The translations under genes were made by a program, and so were the position numbers. Below the pieces are notes generated by a model. That model was not told the origin of the DNA, searched no databases, and saw nothing but the letters and a program-made list of their open reading frames with translations. Below are positions 57,352-64,000 of a stretch of 64,000 nt of DNA, one piece after another. Origin of the DNA: Ceratorhiza oryzae-sativae (Eukaryota; Basidiomycota; Agaricomycetes; Cantharellales; Ceratobasidiaceae); assembly GCA_030998015.1 (NCBI GenBank), contig JARWMV010000037.1, positions 62,001 to 126,000 of the forward strand, in the 5' to 3' direction. Within the stretch, counting starts at the first letter, position 1, and the number at the start of each line of letters is the position of its first letter.

Positions 57352-60300
57352 CTTCCCCCCTTCAAGGCACAGGGGTCCTGGGGTGCCTTTGGATGCGACT
57401 TGACATAGTCGGCGATGAGTTCCAGTGTGTTCACCAGGTCATCATAAGTTAACCATTGTCGCTCATCATAGCCAAGCCATTTGACGTAGTATTCAAAGAC
57501 ATTAGACCTTTTGTTGTATTGCGATTTTATGATCTGTTCCACTTCGAATTCTTCTTCCCCTTCAGGAGTTACCACAGGTGGTGGTGGGGGAACCTGACGT
57601 CCATAGGGATCGTCTTTATGTTTGGTCAGGAGCAAGACATGAAATACTGGGTGTATTTTCATGGTTACTGGCAAGTCCAGTTTGAAGGCGTGAGTGCCAT
57701 GTTGTGCTACCACCTTGAATGGTCCAACTCTCTTGTGGGCCAATTTCCTGGAGGCCTGTTGTGTGTGTATGTTCTTGGTGTCAAGCCAGACTTTGTCTCC
57801 CACCCTGATGGCTTCTGGGGTCCAATGCTTCCGATCATAGTATTCTTTGGTCCTCTGGTTTGCTAGTTCCAGAGCAGCCTTGAGTTCGTCATGGCCCTTT
57901 TGAAGCCATTCTGCATGGTTGTCTGCTAAGGGGAATTCTTGTTCCTCCTTGTCCCCAACTGCCAGCCTTGGATGGAAACTGTAGTTTGCAAAGAACGGTG
58001 TTTTGCCAGTTGAGGCATTGATGCCATTGTTGTAGGCAAATTTGGCCAGAGGTAAGAGTGAGACCCAGTTGTCCTGCTGATCTGATACATAGTGTCTCAG
58101 GTACCCTTCTACTACTTGGTTAGCCCTTTCAGATTGGCCATTGGTTTGGGGGTGGTATGCTGTGGAGTAGGATGGTTTTATATCCAGTCGTTTGTACAGG
58201 TGCCTTAAGAATTTGGATGCGAAGTTGGGACCACAGTCTGAAATGGTTTTCCATGGTAACCCATGGAGTTTCCATACATAGGTTAGGAACAGGTTTGCAC
58301 AATCCATGGCACTGGCCTCTGACTGACATGGGATAAAGTGGACCATTTTTGTCAGGTGGTCCACAACTGTAAATATAGCATTGAACCCTTCTGATGGGGG
58401 TAATCCAGTGATCAGATCATAGGTAATTTCCTCCCAAGGTTTTTCTGGTGCTGGTATTGGGTTTAGGAGCCCTGGGGGAACCTGGTTGCTGTGCTTGTTC
58501 CTAATACATGATTCGCAATGTGTGACATATTTGTTGACTGACTTTTTCATTGATGACCATGTATATTTGCAGTTTAACAATTTGTATGTTCTGAATTGTC
58601 CTGGGTGTCCTGCAGCTGGGTTGTTGTGACAGCTTTCAATGATCAGTTTGCAAAGTTCTTTGTTATTTGGGACGTAGATTTGGCCCTTGTATTGTAAAAG
58701 TCCTTCATCCCATTCCCAATTTTTGACCTTTTCATTGTCGTCTAGGGCTTTTAGCACTTTTGACAGGTGCTCGTCCCCTGGGATGGCATCCCTAATGAGT
58801 TGTTCCAGGTCATGGTCTGGTGTGATTGCTTGTAGCCACAGTGATTTTAGTTCAAGAAATTGGTTTTGCGCAAGCAGAGCTTGGCTCTCACCCCCCTCTT
58901 TAGGGATGTGCCTTGATAGCCTAGAGAGTATGTCCGCCTGGCCGTTCTTTGCCCCTTCAACATATAGAATCTTGAATTCGAATCTGGACAAGAACTCATG
59001 CCATTGTGTGACTTGGCCATTCAGTGGCCGATTTGTCTTCCAATATTCCAGATTTTTGTGATTGCAAACAATGTTTACTGGGTGTTTGGCCCCTTCTAGT
59101 AAATGATGCCAGTGTTTGAGGGCTTTTATGATTGCCAGCATTTCCTTGTTGTAAATATTGTAATTTCTTTCTGCCAGGACCATTGCCTGGGAGTAGTAGG
59201 AGATTGGGTGGAGCATTCCATCTTCTCCATATTGCAGCAACACAGCACCTGTGGCATAGCCTGAGGCGTCTGTTTCCAAAATAAATGGTTTGCTGGGTTC
59301 TGGCTGAATTAGGAGTGGGGCTTCTTTCAATTTCTGCTTCAGCAGGTTCCATGCCTGGTCCCTTTCTTCTGTCCATTCCCACTTTACATCCTTCTTGACA
59401 AGTTCATAAAGACACTTTGTAATTTTCAAAAAGTCCTTTATGAAGTGCCTCAACCAATTTGCAAACCCCAACCCTTCCAGGACTTCAGTTGGGTTGGTAG
59501 GGGTTGGCCATTCAACAGCCTTTTCAACCTTGGCTGGGTCTACTTTAATTCCCTGGGGAGTCACTACTATTCCCAGGTAATCAACTTCAGTGACATCAAA
59601 AACACATTTCTCAAGGACGCAGTATAGGCCAGCTTTTTGGAGACGACGTAAGACTTCTTTGACATGTTCATCATGTTCTTCTTGGTTTTTGGAGAATACT
59701 AATATGTCGTCCATATAGATTACAACATAAATGCCCTCAATGTCTTGGAACTCTTCCTGGATCATGGCCATGAAGGTTCCCGGTGCATTCTTTTGACCAA
59801 ATTGCATGACTAAGGGCTCATATAACCCATATTTGGTCTTAAAAGCTGCTTTCCATTCGTCCCCTTCCCAAATTCGTATGAGGTTGAAGCCCCACTTTAG
59901 ATCAAACTTGGTGAATATCTTTGCCCCATGCAAAGTCTCCACAATATCATTGATGCGTGGGAGTGGGTACACATTAGAGACTGTCATTTCGTTTAGTCGC
60001 TGGTAGTCAATGCACATGCGCAACTTCCCATTCTTCTTTTTGACAAATATGACTGGGGATGCCATTGGTGACCTTGAGGGTCTGATATGCCCTGCTTTCA
60101 GTTGGCAATCCAAGGTTTTGCGCAATTCTGCATCTTCCTTGACACCCATGCTATATATGGGACCATGCCTTGGCTTGGCATCCGGTTTTAAATCTATTTC
60201 CATATCCCACTTTCTGTGGGGTGGTAATGGTTGGACGTCATCTTCTTCAGCGAATATTTTCTGGAATTCTTTGTATTTTGTTGGGAGGGAGTCTAAGGAG

Positions 60301-60839
60301 TCCAGCTGAAGCTCCTTAGGTTCATTTGCATGCACGTGCAAGGGTTTTGTGATGCAGTGCTTCAGGCATATTGGCGAGTTGAACTTCATGTCTTTTCCAT
60401 CCCAATCAATGTCGGGGTTATGGAATTTGAGCCATGACATGCCCAGGACTAAATCATTTTTGCCAACGTTCACAACATAGGCACTGAGGATTTCTTGGTG
60501 CTCCTGAATGCACAACTCAAAGGTGCAATAGTGGGTCACAGACCCTGAATTGATCTCCCTTCCATCGATTACTTGTAGTTTTTTTGGCGTTTTTAGGGAG
60601 ACAGTGGGGATATGATATTGTTTAACAAGGTCTTCATGGATAAATACTGATGTGGCCCCTGAATCAATCATGGCCCATCCATTGAATTTTTTCATGTTAT
60701 ATGCAGACTTGTGTTCGGGGGTTATGCGCAGAGGGAATGCGTGGAAGAAAAACTGTAGTTGTGATTGGTTTCCTAACAACATACATTCCATTTCCATAAT
60801 TTTATTTTCATTATGCGCATTTTGTAACATAGTGCCCAA
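57339..60839 (-). CDS. Ty3 Pol polyprotein: protease, RT, RNase H, integrase, chromodomain
   Basis: An uninterrupted frame of about 1,166 codons; the first ATG is at 60,830. Counting from the frame start: aspartic protease DSGAT at about 59-63; RT with VIYMDDILVF (YMDD about 375-378); RNase H with LETDASGYA (about 521); integrase with an H-H-C-C zinc site ending CESC, then DLITG, ISDCGPNF and the ERANQ region of the D,D-35-E core; and a chromodomain at the C terminus (NVFEYYVKWLGYDERQWLTY). Such chromodomains direct integration toward marked histones in other chromoviruses. Pol lies in a frame different from gag, and the pol frame is open across the gag stop, so a -1 shift near GTA-AAA-GAA at the gag end is possible, as is reinitiation. 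Confidence 0.95.
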   Translation of the reverse strand: MGTMLQNAHNENKIMEMECMLLGNQSQLQFFFHAFPLRITPEHKSAYNMKKFNGWAMIDSGATSVFIHEDLVKQYHIPTVSLKTPKKLQVIDGREINSGSVTHYCTFELCIQEHQEILSAYVVNVGKNDLVLGMSWLKFHNPDIDWDGKDMKFNSPICLKHCITKPLHVHANEPKELQLDSLDSLPTKYKEFQKIFAEEDDVQPLPPHRKWDMEIDLKPDAKPRHGPIYSMGVKEDAELRKTLDCQLKAGHIRPSRSPMASPVIFVKKKNGKLRMCIDYQRLNEMTVSNVYPLPRINDIVETLHGAKIFTKFDLKWGFNLIRIWEGDEWKAAFKTKYGLYEPLVMQFGQKNAPGTFMAMIQEEFQDIEGIYVVIYMDDILVFSKNQEEHDEHVKEVLRRLQKAGLYCVLEKCVFDVTEVDYLGIVVTPQGIKVDPAKVEKAVEWPTPTNPTEVLEGLGFANWLRHFIKDFLKITKCLYELVKKDVKWEWTEERDQAWNLLKQKLKEAPLLIQPEPSKPFILETDASGYATGAVLLQYGEDGMLHPISYYSQAMVLAERNYNIYNKEMLAIIKALKHWHHLLEGAKHPVNIVCNHKNLEYWKTNRPLNGQVTQWHEFLSRFEFKILYVEGAKNGQADILSRLSRHIPKEGGESQALLAQNQFLELKSLWLQAITPDHDLEQLIRDAIPGDEHLSKVLKALDDNEKVKNWEWDEGLLQYKGQIYVPNNKELCKLIIESCHNNPAAGHPGQFRTYKLLNCKYTWSSMKKSVNKYVTHCESCIRNKHSNQVPPGLLNPIPAPEKPWEEITYDLITGLPPSEGFNAIFTVVDHLTKMVHFIPCQSEASAMDCANLFLTYVWKLHGLPWKTISDCGPNFASKFLRHLYKRLDIKPSYSTAYHPQTNGQSERANQVVEGYLRHYVSDQQDNWVSLLPLAKFAYNNGINASTGKTPFFANYSFHPRLAVGDKEEQEFPLADNHAEWLQKGHDELKAALELANQRTKEYYDRKHWTPEAIRVGDKVWLDTKNIHTQQASRKLAHKRVGPFKVVAQHGTHAFKLDLPVTMKIHPVFHVLLLTKHKDDPYGRQVPPPPPVVTPEGEEEFEVEQIIKSQYNKRSNVFEYYVKWLGYDERQWLTYDDLVNTLELIADYVKSHPKAPQDPCALKGGSVMN
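57352..57364 (-). other. Polypurine tract of the chromovirus
   Basis: On the minus strand it reads TGAAGGGGGGAAG and lies directly against the 3' LTR, the place where plus-strand DNA synthesis is primed in LTR elements. Confidence 0.8.
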
Positions 60840-60865
60840 GACTGCCCCCCTGGCGCAGTTTGAGC

Positions 60866-62254
60866 TTATTCTTTTACCAACTCATTGTCAGTCATTTCTA
60901 CATCCTCAACCACTGCCTCATATCCTGACATCTTGGCTGAGGGGCATTTGGCAGCGATATGGCCCTGTCCTCCACAGTTATAGCAGGTGTTTGTCCCCTT
61001 TCCTTTTCCTGCGCTATCCAGATCCATTGCATCTGGATCTTTTGCCTTGGGGGCCGCCGGTGGGTGATTATCCTTCTTTATGTCCTTGAAGGATTCTTGC
61101 ACATTGGCATTGCTGCCATCGTAGCAGACAGTTGGAACCATGAAACCCTTTGCATTGGGCCCAATGGCCACAATCTGGCCTTTTACAGCTTTCCCATCCT
61201 TAATCTTGTATATCTGTTCCCCATTTTTGAATTTCTCCTTTTGGGGAGTGCCTTGGGGGTTATTTGTCAGCCTACTGGATGAGGCATTGCTGCTGGACTT
61301 GTTACCCCCATGAGACGTTCGTTTGCTACCGAACGAGATGAGGTGGCGGTCAATTTCCAGGGCTCACTGAGTGAGTTGGGCAAAAGTTTTGGTGCAGGGG
61401 TCATAGTTTTGGGCCACCATGCTATCTGTTATGTCTGATGATAGACCATCATAGAACTGATCACGCATGGTGGCATCATTGTAGTTGAGGCCTGTGGAAT
61501 ATAGGTTGAATAGGGTGAGGTAGTCCTGAACCGTCTTGGATTGTTTCAATTTCCACCACTTGTCGCAGTTATTTTTGGTGCAGTTCAGGTCCCCATAACG
61601 GGTAGTAAATTCTTGCCAGAACAGATTGGCATCGTGAAGCTGGGGGATCGCAGTTCCAGGGTTTAAGATTTTGAATTCTTCATACGAGTTGACCCATTCA
61701 GCTGCTGACCCTTCGAGATAAGAGGTGATGAAGGCAACCACTTGATCAGCTGAATGCCCACTCATGTTTGTATTAATGTATCGGGCACATGCTATTCTGA
61801 ATGAGATGGCGTCTTCTCGTTTTGTGCCATCAAACTTCTGAGGGGCAGCCATCTTAACCTTTGCAGTCAACCCACCAGAGGGAGCAGGTGCTGTTGGTTG
61901 TGGTTGGGATGCACTGGAGGGAGCTAGTACTTGAGCAGCACCTGAGCCTCCTGTGGAAGTGTTGATTTGTGCTTGGATGCACATGATAGTGGTCTGGAGA
62001 ATGGCTAACATCCCCACTAGATTGTTGACGTTGGTGGCTAATCCAGCCACGTCTGTGTCTATTTTTGTCTGATTGGTGGTAAGTTTGGCCTCAAGTGAGT
62101 CCGTGTAGGTTTTATTATTGTGTTCAACGTCTCCAATATCATTTTGGAGATTGTTGGTTCGTTCTCATAATTCATCCATTGACTGGAGCATATAGATGAC
62201 TTTTTCCCCATCAGACATATTTGCCCAAGCAGGGGCAGAGGGTTGTGACACCAT
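60866..62254 (-). pseudogene. Gag of the chromovirus, two in-frame TGA stops
   Basis: From the ATG at 62,254 (MVSQPSAPAWANMSDGEKVI) the frame carries a coiled region, a retrotransposon Gag domain (PQKFDGTKREDAISF, EGSAAEWVNSY, FWQEFTTRYGDLN) and a zinc knuckle CYNCGGQGHIAAKC (C-x2-C-x4-H-x4-C), ending ELVKE at 60,866. TGA codons interrupt it at 62,165-62,167 and 61,364-61,366. Both would be CGA (Arg) with one C-to-T change at a CpG. Length without the stops is about 462 residues. Confidence 0.87.
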
Positions 62255-62277
62255 TTCAGAGAGGGTTTGATAAAATT

Positions 62278-63218
62278 CTAGAGGCGACAGAGACGATAAG
62301 GAAGTACAGGGAATTGGGAATTGTTTTGGTAGTATAGGATTTCTGTTCCCCGCATGAGTCTATAAACTTCAAAGTTTCTGATTCCTGCAAACCTTAACCA
62401 AGTATTGTCCAAGTCCCAACTTTTGGTGTCTTGGCAACGATATGGGCACTCCACCCTCTTCAGTTTAGTTTGGTCCCAAAGGAGTGCTTCCCTGGGGAGA
62501 ATTGATTTGGGCTGCCGGAAGGGGTGTTTCTTCCTGAATTGGCGAGCCTGTGCCACTTAGAAAGGTGGGGTGAGGGAGGTCTGATGGCATTGAGAAGATG
62601 GGGAAGGCGTACTCGTGGGGTTCAATTGTTTCTCGGACTATAGCTTCTAGTCTGAGATGGTCTTGGAGGAGGGATAGGTAGTCCTCCTGGTGTTCGCGCA
62701 ACCACTTGGTTAAGTATGCGCAACGGGCCTCAGCTTTGTGAAGTTTTTCACAGGTTTCTTCGTACTTATTCCAGTAATAACAGTACCTGTCTTGGAAATT
62801 TTCGATAGTGATTAGCAGGTGATGAAGAAGTTGTTGGCTGAGGTTTTCCAGCTTATAGCTGGTTGTGGGGGATGGTGTAGTAGTAAAGGAATTTGTCCTT
62901 CTTAGGACAATAAGGGCAGCACGCTGGGAAGGTGGCTCCGTTTGCCCAATGGCAGATTTTGCACTCAGGGGCACCTGGCCTGGTGACAAAAGCTTGTTGG
63001 GTGCGTCCGACCTTCTGGGGGCGGACTTTGACAATTACTACTTGGTTGAAATCAATGTGCCCAGCTTCTTCAAGGATGCTTTCAACTGAGTTGAGGGTGA
63101 AGCAGTGGATCAACAGGTGTCCGAACCACCCACACAAATGGCAGCGCTGATCTTCTGTAAAAGGTTGTGCCACTTGAGGGCTGTGCGTTCCGTCAGAGAC
63201 ATACTCAAGCAAGAGCAA
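62278..63218 (-). pseudogene. Extra ORF between 5' LTR and gag: zinc knuckle, Cys cluster, coiled coil
   Basis: Three overlapping minus-strand frames carry protein-like text in series. First (63,218-62,853): CHLCGWFGHLLIHC, an exact C-x2-C-x4-H-x4-C knuckle, then CKICHWANGATFPACCPYC. Second (63,034-62,465): a long helical stretch rich in Leu/Glu (QDRYCYYWNKYEETCEKLHK; YLTKWLREHQEDYLSLLQDH). Third (62,556-62,278): WDLDNTWLRFAGIRNFEVYR. No single frame has a good ATG start. Either two indels broke one ORF or the message is spliced. It is not part of the standard gag-pol plan and I do not know its role. Confidence 0.6.
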
Positions 63219-63523
63219 GATAAAAGGAAAAATAGACCCTTTCCCGAGTCTATTGGAATAGGAAGGTGACCTCCATTGCTCAGCTACTTAAGGGTAATGA
63301 GCGACCCCACCTCTTGTTGATGAAAGAGATTAGAGAACCAAAGCTTGTTACGACGTGTGAGGGACCTGGCTATGCAAGGTTTCACAGAGGCACGTATAGG
63401 GCAACAATATCTCGTGGCTGTGGATAGGTGGAGTAGGATTGGGGAAGGCAATGGGGAATTATCTCGAGACGATGCCAACAGCATTCCAGAAGTATCCCAG
63501 ACGACACTGAGACTTACGATTTG

Positions 63524-63538
63524 TCAAGAACTTGACCT
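63524..63538 (-). other. Self-complementary primer-binding site
   Basis: TCAAGAACTTGACCT on the plus strand, two bases inside the 5' LTR. It is the exact complement of the LTR segment 63,608-63,622 (AGGTCAAGTTCTTGA), which lies about 30 nt downstream of the TATA box in element orientation, near the expected RNA 5' end. No tRNA-type TGG primer motif is seen. Confidence 0.7.
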
Positions 63539-63540
63539 GA

Positions 63541-63916
63541 TGTCAACGACAACAAGTCAGGTGACAAGGAAAAGAGTAAGAAAAGAAAAGAACTTGTATT
63601 CGATGAGAGGTCAAGTTCTTGAGGAGTCCTCTGCGAACTTGACCCAGTTTATATACATAGTACAAGCCACATCATAACAAACAAGCCCGTACAGTGAGTC
63701 ACTACTGATAAGAGATAGAAGCAGTAGAAGCGACTGCGGAACTGCGGAATTTCACATTGGAGTTGAAATACATCTCGGTTACTGGTCCGGAACATTCCCT
63801 GAGTCACATGACACAGATATACCATAAAAGGCAAGTATGTTTTGAAGATGATCTCATAAAATGTAGTAAATCGAGAAAATATTATAGAGTGGATATATGC
63901 GTGTCAGTTCATGACA
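63541..63916 (-). repeat. 5' LTR of the near-complete chromovirus, with TATA box
   Basis: 376 bp, TGTCAACGAC to GTTCATGACA on the plus strand. In element orientation GTATATAAAC (about 63,647-63,656) is the likely TATA box. It retains most CpG sites lost in the other LTR. Confidence 0.93.
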
Positions 63917-64000
63917 AGGAAGGTCAACCCAGACAACAGCATCAAAAGGCATAGGGCCTAAGATGAAAGGGTCTTCTATTGCCACCACTGTTTCAACCAA
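63917..64000 (-). pseudogene. Upstream part of the ORF split by the chromovirus
   Basis: Open on the minus strand over its full 84 bp and in frame, through one AGGAA, with 56,975-56,584. It continues beyond the window edge. Confidence 0.5.

Larger units (their letters stand above)
56976..63916 (-). mobile_element. Near-complete Ty3 chromovirus, 6,941 bp, TSD AGGAA
   Basis: Two 376-bp LTRs (56,976-57,351 and 63,541-63,916) enclose, on the minus strand, a self-complementary primer site, an extra 5' ORF, gag and pol with a C-terminal chromodomain. AGGAA flanks both sides (56,971-56,975 and 63,917-63,921). The polypurine tract is at 57,352-57,364. It is the only copy in the window with an open pol. 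Gag carries two stops, so it is probably not autonomous as it stands. Confidence 0.95.

Noticed and set aside
1..64000. CRISPR arrays, bacterial operons, rRNA genes
   Set aside because: None seen. Intron-rich genes and retrotransposons show a eukaryotic nuclear origin, and the repeats present are LTRs, LINE tails and short duplications.

Overview
The window is nuclear DNA from a filamentous basidiomycete. Genes are dense and split by many short introns of about 50-60 nt with GT-AG ends. The protein set (Hrd3, REX4, RPA49, a RING-containing SNF2 ATPase, raffinose-synthase-like GH36) and a chromodomain Ty3 element are typical of Agaricomycetes. A Rhizoctonia/Ceratobasidiaceae-like genome is my best guess, but it is inference and I could not search databases.

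Left part (1-43,007), gene-rich. In order: 3' part of an HRD3/SEL1L ERAD gene (+); a saccharopine-dehydrogenase-like oxidoreductase (+) with a truncated LINE just upstream of its start; a large SNF2/RING ATPase (+, 5,856-11,389); poorly resolved proline/serine-rich ORFs (12,990-15,617); REX4 exonuclease (+); two related multi-exon membrane-protein genes (+, 18,021-21,350 and about 24,872-28,055) with a decayed third 3' end and two LINE insertions between them; three minus-strand copies of a small Gly/Ser/Tyr/Asn-rich gene (28,391-30,926), one clearly degenerate; a FAR-17a/AIG1-like membrane protein (-); a phytanoyl-CoA-dioxygenase-like enzyme (+); a GH36 raffinose-synthase-like glycosidase (+); RNA polymerase I subunit A49 (-); and an FAD-linked oxidase that appears frameshifted (+).

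Right part (43,201-64,000), transposon-rich and in its older parts almost without CG dinucleotides. It holds LINE 3' ends, solo LTRs with perfect 5-bp target duplications, two rearranged and stop-riddled Ty3 copies, and one nearly complete 6.94-kb Ty3 chromovirus on the minus strand (56,976-63,916, target duplication AGGAA) that interrupts another ORF. Its two LTRs differ at ten positions, all at CpG sites, and both stops in its gag are CGA-to-TGA changes. Its primer-binding site is a 15-nt complement of its own LTR, as in self-priming Tf1-type elements. An additional zinc-knuckle ORF lies between the 5' LTR and gag.

The strongest leads are: LINE copies that insert at CACGTG-like palindromes, including successive insertions at one target; CpG-directed mutation of transposons; the self-priming chromovirus with its extra 5' ORF; the 18-nt micro-exon carrying the ATPase motif I core; and the two local gene families with copies in different states of decay.
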